A stretch of 14,073 nt of DNA, from contig PIVW01000105.1 in NCBI GenBank assembly GCA_003353825.1, forward strand, positions 1 through 14,073. The letters run 5' to 3'. Below, one piece after another: positions 1-7,363 of the stretch. Numbering within the stretch: the stretch's first letter is position 1; every line of letters begins with the position of its first letter. A program made the translations under genes and the position numbers. Under the pieces are notes generated by a model. The model was given only the letters and a program-made list of their open reading frames with translations. It ran no database searches and was not told the DNA's origin. The DNA is from Chloroflexota bacterium. Lineage in GTDB: Bacteria; Chloroflexota; Anaerolineae; J102.

Positions 1-622
1 GTTGGATTATGCCTCAGCCTTCACCCGGATAGTTATTTCTGTGGATCAGCCTAACCGCAAAAGACGCAGAGATCGCAAAGGAAAACATAGGGTTTCACGG
101 GGAAAAGCGCGTCTAACCCCCCCCCCTTTTTTTGTTATCTCGGCCTTCATAGCTTGTCTAGACCTTTTTTCAGGAGAGTCAGTCTTAAGGCCAAAGAGAA
201 AAAGTCGCACACCAGCGAGGCCAGGCGGGGATATCTAAAGTAGACGAGCGATAAATTCTGCATGTCTTAAGTCTAAAATTCGTACCTTGAAATCTGAACA
301 TAGAGACAAGATGACGAACATGCCCCACCTGTGGCATAGTTAAGGACCAGGGACAGAATAACTTGCCGATTTGCTCCCTGAAATGACGGTTGGATTCCGC
401 AAGTTATTAAATTCTCTGTCCTAAGTGCGGATAATCGACTAAAGAGAGCCGACACTTTCGGAATCTGCGCCCCTCCTGCTAGTACACAGCAGCGTAAATA
501 AGGAGGCTGTTTGCAGTAAGTGCTTTAGCGCTTCTGTACACCTGTCACGACGATGAACCCTCTACTACGAACCGCACAACTTACGGGAGTTGCAGCGACT
601 CAACATGAATAGGAACAAACCG
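1..622. other. gene-free 5' region
   Basis: I see no credible gene here. The open frame from base 2 to 238 has an Arg/Lys/Pro-rich composition, no ribosome-binding site and no family resemblance. The stretch holds a homopolymer block (ten C then seven T, 117-133). It also holds a degenerate run at about 55-85 built from the recurring unit CGCAAAGACGCAGAG, which resembles dispersed intergenic repeats seen in environmental genomes. A small inverted-repeat element (340-425) is listed separately. An AAGGAGG-like sequence at about 500-506 is not followed by a usable open frame, and a weak hairpin lies at 518-533. Confidence 0.6.
340..425. repeat. 86-bp inverted-repeat element (possible IS/MITE remnant)
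   Basis: The arms 340-366 and 399-425 are inverted copies. Aligned without gaps they agree at about 18 of 27 bases, and the inner ATAACTTGC is perfect. With one gap, all 16 bases of GGACAGAATAACTTGC (351-366) are found in the reverse complement of 399-421. The 32-base centre codes for nothing. The structure could be a minimal mobile element, the joined ends of a deleted IS, or a cruciform site. No flanking duplication was identified. Confidence 0.4.
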
Positions 623-2515
623 ATGTCAACCAAAACTCTGTTAAGATACGCGATCCTGATGTTGGCGGCACTACTAACAGCTTGTGTCGCTCCTGTGACG
701 GTTCCAGACCGACCAGAGATGCCTCGAAACCAGGAAACCCTCTGGCAAACGTCGACGCTGAGCGCATTGCAAGCTGGTCTCTACGATGGGGATTTGACCA
801 TTGCAGAACTGAAGAGCCACGGCGATTTCGGACTGGGCACGTTCAATGCCCTGGACGGAGAAATGGTGGTGATCGACGGCGAGGTCTACCAGGTCAAATC
901 TAACGGTGTGGCGTATCTCGCCGATGATGCTGGGCAAACGCCTTTTGCCGTGGTGACCTTCTTTGCAGCGGACCAGAGGCTTTCGGTGAGTGAGTCGATG
1001 ACGTGTGTAAAACTCGAAGATCACCTGGACGCTTTCCTATCCACGGCCAATGCACCCTATGCGCTCAAGATCACCGGCGCCTTCGCCACTCTCAAGACGC
1101 GCGCACCGCACAAGCAAAGCAAGCCTTACCCGACACTGTCAGATGCGCTTGCCAACCAGGCCGTATTCGAGTTCCACAATGTGATCGGCTCCATGCTCGG
1201 ATTTCGCCTGCCCAGTTACATGCAGGGTGCAAACTCGGTGGGTTACCACTTCCACTTCCTCACAGAGGACCGCCAGGAAGGTGGGCATGTGCTAGACTGC
1301 CTGGTGCAGGACGTTGAGATCGAGATCGACGCCAGCGACGCCGTTCACCTGGATGTACCGCAAAGCGCGGCGTTTCAACAGGCAATACTCGCTCAAAGTG
1401 AGGCTGATGGGCAATCGCTGGCGCCTGAGCCCCTCGTACTCGCTGCGATCTACAACTTGACCGGCAGTCAGGCTGGTCTGGACGTGCCTTTCGCCCAAGG
1501 CGCTGAATTGGCTGTTGCCGAAGCCAACCGGGCAGGCGGCGTGCTGGATCGCCCCGTGCGACTCGTTGTAAAGGATGGGACATCCGAGCGGGCTGTAGTT
1601 GCCGCCCTCGCTGCTGAGATCATCGAACAGCAACCATCCACTGCAGCCATTTTCAGCCTCTCGGACACCGATCTGGTCCTGGCCGCAGCACCGGTGACAG
1701 CCGAACATGGGCGCCTCTTCCTCACCTCCGGCGCCACCTCGTCCAAGCCGCCTGCAGAGGCGCCGGGCTTTCTCTTCCTGGCCGGTTTTGGCGACAATGT
1801 ACAAGCCGCCGCCGGCGCGGAATGGGCGCACGACGATCTCTCCGCCGGCACGGTCTCCATCCTTTTCAACAGCGAATCAACCTACACGCAGTTGCTGCAG
1901 GGCTACTTCCGGACTCGACTTGAAGAGCTGGGCGGCCAGGTTCTGTCAGTGCAGGGCTATGTGCCCGGAGACGCCGCCGGCATAGAGGCAGCGGCCGATC
2001 GCCTGCAACTTGCCGACCTCATCTATCTGGCGGCTACCTCTGACGACGCCCTGCCGGTCGTGCTGGCGCTGCGGACGGCGGGCCATACTGGTGGGCCCAT
2101 CCTGGGCGGCGACGGGTTCGACGTGGCCGGACTGTGGGAGCAACAGGCGGACGTGGACCAGGTGTACTTCACCACTCACGCCTACCTGGGCGCCGACAAT
2201 GACGATCCTGTGACAGTTGCATTTCGGGAAGCTTACAGTCAGGCCTACCCCGACTCCACAGCAGATGCCTTCGCAGCGCTGGGCTACGATGCGGCGCGCT
2301 TACTGATGGCCGTTGTCAGGGAGGCGGGTAGCAGTGACCCGGAGGCCGTACGGCGCGCTCTGGGGGAAATCCAGCAGTTCGAGGGGGTGACCGGTCATAT
2401 GGCCTTTCCTCCCGGTAGCCAGATTCCGCTAAAGTCGGTTGCAATCCTCGCTGCCGATGCCGGGACCGTGCGGCTTGTGAAGCAAGTGATACCGGAGCGG
2501 GCGCCCCCACCGTAG
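623..2515 (+). CDS. lipoprotein fusion: acetolactate decarboxylase + branched-chain amino-acid-type periplasmic binding protein
   Basis: This is a predicted 630-residue exported lipoprotein. A positively charged N-terminus and hydrophobic core lead to the lipobox LTAC with lipid-accepting Cys21. Residues ~38-250 match alpha-acetolactate decarboxylase, which converts acetolactate to acetoin. Visible matches include the DGEMVVIDG strand, KTRAPHKQSKPYP, GYHFHFL and GGHVLD. The zinc ligands H209, H211 and H222 and the active-site E80 and R160 keep exactly the spacing of the characterised enzyme (Glu65, Arg145, His194, His196, His207). From ~269 (EPLVLAAIYNLTGSQ) to the end the protein is a type 1 periplasmic binding protein of the Leu/Ile/Val class (Peripla_BP_6-like). 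No ABC permease or ATPase lies nearby, so the binding domain may act as a sensor or scavenger rather than in transport. The start at 623 has AGGA eight bases upstream; in-frame ATG 605 and TTG 590 are alternatives with poorer signals. The family calls are firm; the role of the fusion is inference. Confidence 0.87.
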   Translation: MSTKTLLRYAILMLAALLTACVAPVTVPDRPEMPRNQETLWQTSTLSALQAGLYDGDLTIAELKSHGDFGLGTFNALDGEMVVIDGEVYQVKSNGVAYLADDAGQTPFAVVTFFAADQRLSVSESMTCVKLEDHLDAFLSTANAPYALKITGAFATLKTRAPHKQSKPYPTLSDALANQAVFEFHNVIGSMLGFRLPSYMQGANSVGYHFHFLTEDRQEGGHVLDCLVQDVEIEIDASDAVHLDVPQSAAFQQAILAQSEADGQSLAPEPLVLAAIYNLTGSQAGLDVPFAQGAELAVAEANRAGGVLDRPVRLVVKDGTSERAVVAALAAEIIEQQPSTAAIFSLSDTDLVLAAAPVTAEHGRLFLTSGATSSKPPAEAPGFLFLAGFGDNVQAAAGAEWAHDDLSAGTVSILFNSESTYTQLLQGYFRTRLEELGGQVLSVQGYVPGDAAGIEAAADRLQLADLIYLAATSDDALPVVLALRTAGHTGGPILGGDGFDVAGLWEQQADVDQVYFTTHAYLGADNDDPVTVAFREAYSQAYPDSTADAFAALGYDAARLLMAVVREAGSSDPEAVRRALGEIQQFEGVTGHMAFPPGSQIPLKSVAILAADAGTVRLVKQVIPERAPPP

Positions 2516-2607
2516 TGACTGCTTTTGTTGTTTTCTGTGGATCATGCTTCTGCCGAGATCCGTTGGGGGATAAGTGCTACGACTACAGGCGACTGCCCCG
2601 TATTTAT

Positions 2608-2626
2608 ACAACGCCCCTGGTGTTGT
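2608..2626. promoter_or_regulatory. imperfect palindrome upstream of mazE, candidate operator
   Basis: ACAACGCC (2608-2615) and GGTGTTGT (2619-2626) are inverted copies with one mismatch, around a 3-base centre. A -10-like TAAAAT lies at 2637-2642, and the palindrome covers the expected -35 position. Ribbon-helix-helix antitoxins usually repress their own operon through such palindromes; that this one does so is inference. Confidence 0.4.
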
Positions 2627-2654
2627 TCAGAATCGGTAAAATTATGCTCTCAAT

Positions 2655-2891
2655 ATGAAAACTGAAATTTCAGTCCCTGATCTCGTTTTCGAGGCTGCTG
2701 ATGATATGGCAAAGCACTTAGGTATGTCTCGTAGCCAATTCTACACGACTGCGCTCTCGGAATTTATAGATTCTTTCAATGATGAAGTGGTGACCCAGGC
2801 GCTCAATGAGGTCTATTCGGATTCAACAGAATCGATCGATCCTGTTCTGATGCAAATGCAAATCCAGACCTTGCCCATAGATGATTGGTAG
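2655..2891 (+). CDS. mazE: MazE-like ribbon-helix-helix antitoxin
   Basis: This 78-residue protein has an N-terminal ribbon-helix-helix pattern: a short beta strand (KTEISVPDLVFE), a helix (AADDMAKHLG), a turn and a second helix beginning MSRSQFYTTALSEFI. An acidic C-terminal tail (DSTESIDPV...LPIDDW) would wrap the toxin. It is the antitoxin of a type II toxin-antitoxin pair: it binds DNA as a dimer and neutralises the MazF endoribonuclease encoded next. Its stop overlaps the toxin start by a few bases, implying translational coupling. No clear Shine-Dalgarno sequence precedes the ATG. The -10-like TAAAAT at 2637-2642 would give a leader of only a few bases. The RHH class is clear; MazE/PemI-type assignment rests on the pairing with MazF. 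Confidence 0.85.
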   Translation: MKTEISVPDLVFEAADDMAKHLGMSRSQFYTTALSEFIDSFNDEVVTQALNEVYSDSTESIDPVLMQMQIQTLPIDDW

Positions 2892-3229
2892 TGAACCGAA
2901 ATGAAATAGGGTGGGCGTCCCTGCCAGATGCGGTTGGTTCATCTCCTGACTATCGACGTCCGGTATTGGTGGTTCAAGCTGACGCATTCAATATCAGCAA
3001 TTTACACACCGTCATCGTTTTGGCTATCACAAGCAATCTTAAATTGGCGAATGCTCCCGGCAACGTTTTTGTCGACGCCAAGCAAAGCGGCTTGCCCCGT
3101 GATTCAGTCGTAAATGTATCTCAGGTGATTACGATAGACAGGTCATTTCTTAGCGACTACGTGAGTTCATTAAATGCAAAGATGATGCAGCAGGTTGAGG
3201 AAGGGATGCGGCTGACTCTGTCATTGTAG
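2885..3229 (+). CDS. mazF: MazF/PemK-type endoribonuclease toxin
   Basis: This is a 114-residue toxin of the MazF/PemK family, cytoplasmic ribonucleases that cut mRNA at short motifs and arrest growth when the antitoxin is lost. Family landmarks are YRRPVLVVQ (23-31), the TVIVLAITSN core (42-51), LPRDSVVNVSQ (70-80) and the C-terminal VEEGMRLTLSL. The usual N-terminal R-G-(D/E)-(I/V) motif reads R-N-E-I (residues 5-8), so the conserved Gly is replaced. The likely start is TTG 2885, overlapping the end of mazE (stop 2889-2891); GTG 2891 is an alternative. Length is normal for the family. It is co-transcribed with mazE. Confidence 0.9.
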   Translation: MVVNRNEIGWASLPDAVGSSPDYRRPVLVVQADAFNISNLHTVIVLAITSNLKLANAPGNVFVDAKQSGLPRDSVVNVSQVITIDRSFLSDYVSSLNAKMMQQVEEGMRLTLSL

Positions 3230-3232
3230 AGT

Positions 3233-3241
3233 TGGTAAAAT
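3233..3241 (+). promoter_or_regulatory. extended -10 promoter of the DUF1697 gene
   Basis: TGGTAAAAT is a TGn-extended -10 box. A -35-like CTGACT lies at 3212-3217, 18 bases before the TAAAAT. Only seven bases separate the box from the ATG at 3249, so transcription would begin at or next to the start codon (leaderless). No Shine-Dalgarno sequence is present. Confidence 0.45.
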
Positions 3242-3248
3242 CATCACT

Positions 3249-3794
3249 ATGACCACACACATATCCCTCTTACGTGGCATCAACGTCAGCGGACAGAAAA
3301 AGATACGCATGGCGGATTTACGAGATCTCTACGAATCGCTGGGCTTTTCCGCTGTGGAGAGCTACCTGCAAAGCGGCAATGTCATCTTTGAAAGCGATGA
3401 AGAAGACAGAGCCGCGCTTGCGAACATGATTGAGGCGGAGATCGAGAAAAGCTACGGCTACTCGGTTTCCCTCTTGCTGCGCTCATCTGCCGATTTCGCG
3501 CGGGTTTTGCAGCACAACCCCTACCTGCGCACGAGAAGTGAGAATGCAAAAGAACTCTACATAACATTTCTTGCGGAGACTCCCTCCTCGACGCTGTTGG
3601 AAACTCTGGCAGCGCCGGAGAATTCTGGCGATGAATTCTGTGTAGTGGGCCAGGAGATCTATCTTTTCTTGCCTAGCGGGGCCGGGCGAACCAAGTTGTC
3701 CAACAATTTCTTCGAGCGCAAGTTGAAGGTGGTTGCCACCACCCGCAACTGGCGGACGGTGAATGCGCTCTACGAGATGGCGAAAACGGGATAG
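3249..3794 (+). CDS. DUF1697 family protein
   Basis: This 181-residue cytoplasmic protein has the hallmark motifs of DUF1697: an N-terminal ISLLRGINVSGQKKIRM (5-21), the LYESLGF helix, and SYLQSGNVIFES (38-49). A C-terminal segment, TKLSNNFFERKLKVVATTRNW, continues into TVNALYEMA. Length and start agree with the family. The biochemical function of DUF1697 is not established, so none is assigned. The gene follows mazF by 19 bases but has its own good -10 box, so it need not belong to the toxin-antitoxin operon. Confidence 0.92.
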   Translation: MTTHISLLRGINVSGQKKIRMADLRDLYESLGFSAVESYLQSGNVIFESDEEDRAALANMIEAEIEKSYGYSVSLLLRSSADFARVLQHNPYLRTRSENAKELYITFLAETPSSTLLETLAAPENSGDEFCVVGQEIYLFLPSGAGRTKLSNNFFERKLKVVATTRNWRTVNALYEMAKTG

Positions 3795-3980
3795 GGCGAT
3801 AGGCATTGGCATCGACAAAGTGTTGGATTCAATCGGCCACAGATAACACCATTCTTGCCATGCCCAACCAGGACACGATATCCATCTGAGGAATTCTGTC
3901 TATCCCTTTGTTTCCCATCCTGATGCAGACTTTCATTATCGAAAATGGCCAACTGCTTGGTTTCAGGGAAGTTAACGTGC

Positions 3981-3998
3981 GTGGCATAGACGTGCCAC
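3981..3998. promoter_or_regulatory. inverted repeat in the promoter of the DGR target gene
   Basis: GTGGCA (3981-3986) and TGCCAC (3993-3998) are a perfect 6-base inverted repeat around TAGACG. They lie between the -35 position and the -10 box of the target gene, so a bound dimeric regulator could block transcription. No candidate regulator gene is visible in the window. Confidence 0.35.
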
Positions 3999-4001
3999 CC
4001 G

Positions 4002-4010
4002 TGCTATACT
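4002..4010 (+). promoter_or_regulatory. extended -10 promoter of the DGR target gene
   Basis: TGCTATACT is a TGn-extended -10 box ending seven bases before the ATG at 4018. A weak -35 (GTGGCA, 3981-3986) lies 18 bases upstream of TATACT. There is no Shine-Dalgarno sequence, which fits a leaderless mRNA. Confidence 0.5.
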
Positions 4011-4017
4011 TTTGTGC

Positions 4018-7000
4018 ATGTTTAGGAAGGTCGGATGGCTGACTATCTTTGCGCTTACGTTGCTTGTTATTGCCACGACGCCTATCCATGCTCAAACTGA
4101 AACACAGACGCCCACGGCAACGCTTCCGCCGACGCCCACTGCAACCGCAACGCCGCGTCCAACGGCCACGGAACCGCCGGCCATTTTAATTGTCCAACCG
4201 ACACCGAGTCCTACTCCGCCTTTGCCGGACAACCTAGGGGGACAACTCCGACAAGTCTGGGAGCAGAATAGGGAAGCGATTCTTCTCGCGCTTATCATCG
4301 CCTTGATGACAGGGGTACTGGTGGGGGTGTTTTTCAAGAATGCTGCCGGGAAGTTAGCGGAATGGTTAGGACAATTCTTCCACTTTCTTTTTGATAGATT
4401 TGCCAGTGTGCTCATCATACGTCTGCGGTATGAGAAAGACTATCGCAAAACGTTGGCTGACGCGGTGCAACACCTTCAAGGACAAAAACTGGTCGCGATC
4501 GACCGGGAAATCAAGTTGGACAAAATGTACGTTCCCTCTCTGCTGACCGAAGATATTCGCCCGGATGTGGGGGAGGAGTTTGTTGATCGTTTCCGCACGC
4601 GAGAGGAGATGCGCCGCCGGCAGGAAAAACGCTCTGTTGGTCCCTGGGATGCCATACGGCGCTATCATCGCTTTGTCGTATTGGGCGGGCCAGGCGCGGG
4701 CAAGACCACGTATCTGTACCATTTGGCCTTTATGTGTGCGCTTCGCCGCCAGCCGCAAGTGGAAAATCACATCCCCATTTTCATACGCTTCAGACAGATG
4801 GTGAGTGACTTGAAGGGCGTGGAAAAACTGGAGGATGTTTTCCCCAAGGTTTTTGCCGATTATGGCTTCCCCAATGCCGATCACTTTTTCGAAAGACGGC
4901 TTCAGCAAGGTCGCTGTTTGATTTTATTGGATGGTTTGGACGAAGTTTCGAGTGTAGACGATCACGAACGATTGCTAGAATTGGTGCAGGAATTTGCCCA
5001 CCGGCATGTACGGGACGAGAAACATGGGGAGAATCGAAACATTCTGGTTGTTTCTTCACGTAAATACAGCTACGATCACGGCCAACAGTTACTTGGTTTT
5101 CCCAAAACTGAGGTGATGGAGTTCGATGTTCCGGCTATTGAGCGTTTCGTTCACAACTGGTTTGGGTCAGAAGATGCCAGGGATAGCAAACTGGCAAATG
5201 AGTTGGTGGAGGAACTGAAGGGTAACAAACGTTTCCTGGAACTGGCTGCCAATCCGCTCTTGCTCTTGCTGATTACCGACCATTACGACCGTCAACGCCA
5301 TCTACCTGATCTACGGGCCGACCTGTACAAGCATTGCGTTAGTACACGTATTGCTCGCTGGAACGACCTGCAAGGCACCCACAAGGGTCGGTTCGGAGAA
5401 GACATCAAATGGCGGATGTTGCGCCAATTGGCATTGTATGTGTTCCAAAACAAAGAAAAGGGATTGCTGTGGCGCACCGATCTACTTGATTGGCTGGAGA
5501 CATTTACACACAGCCGACGTTTGCCCAAAGAAACTACCTCCGAAGACCTGCTGGACGAAGTCGCCCGCACCAGTGGTTTGATCCAGGAGTGGGCCATTGA
5601 CCGTTACGGTTTTTCGCACCAAACCCTGCAAGAATTCTTTGCCGCCGAGGCCGCCGTCCTCCTCGGAGATGAGAAAGGCGCGGCGCTGCTCAATGGACAG
5701 TTGGACAACCCGGCCTGGAAAGAGGTCATCCTGCTTTACTGCGGTCTGGTCGATAACGCTGAACCTTTATTGAAATACATGATCGGGCGGGCAAAACAGC
5801 CCGGAGCGGACAATGCCCTATGGCTGCTTGCCGCCCAATGTCTGGCGGAAGGCGCACAACAGGTTGCAGACCCACTGCGCCAGGAGTTGACAGACGCTCT
5901 GCTGGGGCTGCTTAGCACACAAGCGGAAAAACCGTTGACCACAGGGGAAAGCGAACAAGCGATTGAAGCCCTGCATCAATTTGCTCCCGATCTGCTTCCT
6001 GCACACGCCCAACCCCTGCTTCAGAGCGACACCAGCGCCGATCTCTTCCTGGCGCAACGACTCTTGACAGAAAATGCTCCTGTCGAGTTGCGTGCGGAGA
6101 TTAGCCAACGCCTGGCAGCAATGACCAGTTCGGCGAAGACGGAGGAACGGCAGGCGGCTGTAGCAGCCCTGGGCCGTCTGGGCGCCAAAGACTCAACGAG
6201 TGCCACAGTCTTGTTGAGCAGTCTACAAGATCCTGATGCCAATGCCCGCGTCGAAGCAGCCCTGGCTCTGGGCCGTTTGGGTCAGGTTGGCGATATCGTG
6301 GCGGCCGCCCTGCTGCAAACCTACGAGCACGACCTTGACGACACTGCTCGCCACGCCGCCCTGGAAGCGCTGCTGGCCCTGGGCCGGGAACAGATGCTAG
6401 ACATGATCAAGATACCTGCCGGTGAATTCCTCATGGGCAGTACGGATAAGGATCGGCATGCCCAAGACAGAGAAAAGCCGCAGCACACCGTTTACTTGCC
6501 TGCTTATTTCATCAACCGCACACCTGTCACCAATGCTCAGTTCCGCCGCTTTATCGAGGCAGGCGGCTACGCCAACCCCGTCTACTGGCAAGAAGCCATC
6601 GAAGCGGAGCGCTGGAAGGAGAAAGCCTATGTAGATTATGATGGTAAACACCGCAACCAGCCGAGATACTGGGATACTAGTAGGTGGAATGACGATGCCC
6701 AGCCGGTGATAGGCGTAAGTTGGTATGAAGCTCTGGCCTACAGCCGTTGGGCGGGCAAACGACTGCCCAACGAGGCCGAATGGGAAAAGGCGGCGCGAGG
6801 TACGGATGGCCGCATCTATCCCTGGAGCAATACCTGGGATGCCAAACGCGCTAACAGCAAACAAACCGGTATCGGCAAAACCAGCCCGGTTGGACAATAT
6901 TCACCTCAAGGAGATAGCCCCTACGGTGTCGCAGACATGATCGGCAACGTGGAGGAGTGGTGCAGCACCCGTTGGGAACAAGACTACCCCTACACCCCCG

Positions 7001-7191
7001 ACGATGGACGCGAAGACCTGAGCGGCGGCGATGACGTTGGGCGAGTCATCCGGGGCGGCAATTGGAATGATGAAGAAATGAAATGGCTGCGCTGTGCGGC
7101 CCGTTTCAGGTACTCTCCCTGGTGCTGGCTCCCCAGTAGGGGATTTCGTTGTTGTTGCGCCACGTCTTCTCTCTCCACTTCTGACTCCTGA
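4018..7191 (+). CDS. DGR target: membrane-anchored NACHT NTPase with HEAT-like region and C-terminal FGE/C-type-lectin domain
   Basis: A 1057-residue protein. A signal peptide (1-25, likely cut after IHA) is followed by a Thr/Pro stalk (27-~75) and a transmembrane helix (~88-106). The NACHT STAND NTPase has Walker A GGPGAGKTT (223-231, Lys229), Walker B LILLDGLDEV (301-310) and a sensor-like VVSSR ending at Arg348. A helical region follows, with HEAT-like repeats at ~707-791 (AAVAALGRLG, EAALALGRLG). The C-terminal FGE-sulfatase domain (~796-1057) begins MIKIPAGEFLMGS and contains RLPNEAEWEKAARG, GNVEEW and VIRGGNW. The predicted topology is N-terminus out, with NTPase and FGE domain in the cytoplasm. 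The variable repeat spans residues ~1025-1049. NACHT proteins are NTP-driven switches in immunity and signalling; DGR-diversified FGE folds act as binding domains, not sulfatase activators. Sensing of variable ligands is inference. ATG 4018 is chosen from the promoter; TTG 4012 is also in frame. Confidence 0.93.
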   Translation: MFRKVGWLTIFALTLLVIATTPIHAQTETQTPTATLPPTPTATATPRPTATEPPAILIVQPTPSPTPPLPDNLGGQLRQVWEQNREAILLALIIALMTGVLVGVFFKNAAGKLAEWLGQFFHFLFDRFASVLIIRLRYEKDYRKTLADAVQHLQGQKLVAIDREIKLDKMYVPSLLTEDIRPDVGEEFVDRFRTREEMRRRQEKRSVGPWDAIRRYHRFVVLGGPGAGKTTYLYHLAFMCALRRQPQVENHIPIFIRFRQMVSDLKGVEKLEDVFPKVFADYGFPNADHFFERRLQQGRCLILLDGLDEVSSVDDHERLLELVQEFAHRHVRDEKHGENRNILVVSSRKYSYDHGQQLLGFPKTEVMEFDVPAIERFVHNWFGSEDARDSKLANELVEELKGNKRFLELAANPLLLLLITDHYDRQRHLPDLRADLYKHCVSTRIARWNDLQGTHKGRFGEDIKWRMLRQLALYVFQNKEKGLLWRTDLLDWLETFTHSRRLPKETTSEDLLDEVARTSGLIQEWAIDRYGFSHQTLQEFFAAEAAVLLGDEKGAALLNGQLDNPAWKEVILLYCGLVDNAEPLLKYMIGRAKQPGADNALWLLAAQCLAEGAQQVADPLRQELTDALLGLLSTQAEKPLTTGESEQAIEALHQFAPDLLPAHAQPLLQSDTSADLFLAQRLLTENAPVELRAEISQRLAAMTSSAKTEERQAAVAALGRLGAKDSTSATVLLSSLQDPDANARVEAALALGRLGQVGDIVAAALLQTYEHDLDDTARHAALEALLALGREQMLDMIKIPAGEFLMGSTDKDRHAQDREKPQHTVYLPAYFINRTPVTNAQFRRFIEAGGYANPVYWQEAIEAERWKEKAYVDYDGKHRNQPRYWDTSRWNDDAQPVIGVSWYEALAYSRWAGKRLPNEAEWEKAARGTDGRIYPWSNTWDAKRANSKQTGIGKTSPVGQYSPQGDSPYGVADMIGNVEEWCSTRWEQDYPYTPDDGREDLSGGDDVGRVIRGGNWNDEEMKWLRCAARFRYSPWCWLPSRGFRCCCATSSLSTSDS
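7089..7164 (+). repeat. DGR variable repeat (VR)
   Basis: This 76-base repeat matches the TR at 8847-8922 at 62 positions. All 14 differences lie at TR adenines, between 7105 and 7136. The first 16 and last 27 bases are identical; the 3' block (7138-7164) fits the initiation-of-mutagenic-homing region. Compared with TR codons, Asn became Phe, Tyr, Ser, Cys, Leu, Pro and Ser, and two Arg became Trp, giving the present FRYSPWCWLPS (1030-1040). Past 7164 the two copies diverge. The target gene continues for eight more codons. Confidence 0.96.
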
Positions 7192-7235
7192 TGTTCTGGT
7201 TTCTGAATTCTGATCGTTCTGTTTTTCTGGGGGGT

Positions 7236-7254
7236 GTGGGGGCGAAGCCCCCGC
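7236..7254. promoter_or_regulatory. GC-rich hairpin downstream of VR
   Basis: The perfect stem is GGGGGC (7238-7243) with GCCCCC (7247-7252) around a GAA loop. It extends by a T-G wobble and a G-C pair to eight base pairs. The apex GCGAAGC is a known extraordinarily stable DNA mini-hairpin. In the Bordetella phage DGR, GC-rich hairpins or cruciforms just downstream of the target stimulate retrohoming; this may be the equivalent. No T-tract follows, so it is a poor intrinsic terminator. Confidence 0.5.
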
Positions 7255-7291
7255 CGCGCCCGAAATTTCAACCAGATGATTGTCACTTAAA

Positions 7292-7315
7292 AACCGGCGC
7301 ACAAAATAGCCGGTT
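7292..7315. promoter_or_regulatory. hairpin in the leader of the RT gene
   Basis: AACCGGC (7292-7298) pairs perfectly with GCCGGTT (7309-7315) across a 10-base loop, ending 48 bases before the RT ATG. It could be an RNA stem affecting RT expression or RNA stability. There is no further evidence of function. Confidence 0.3.
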
Positions 7316-7363
7316 GCATACCCAGAACCTCGACGTATCTTGTCGCAGACACCGCCAACAACC

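Noticed and set aside
2..238. Open frame of 78 codons at the window start
   Set aside because: Basic, low-complexity translation across a C10T7 homopolymer and a dispersed repeat, no ribosome-binding site and no family resemblance.
3795..4001. Possible remnant gene between DUF1697 and the DGR target
   Set aside because: Short open frames on both strands but no recognisable motif, and no frame stays open on one strand beyond about 60 codons; treated as intergenic.
6397..7190. True formylglycine-generating activity for the FGE domain
   Set aside because: No sulfatase gene is nearby and the domain carries a DGR variable repeat; diversified FGE-fold domains serve as binding modules.
7192..7235. 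T- and C-rich stretch after the target stop as a terminator
   Set aside because: The T-rich part precedes, rather than follows, the GC-rich hairpin, so it does not form an intrinsic terminator on the + strand.
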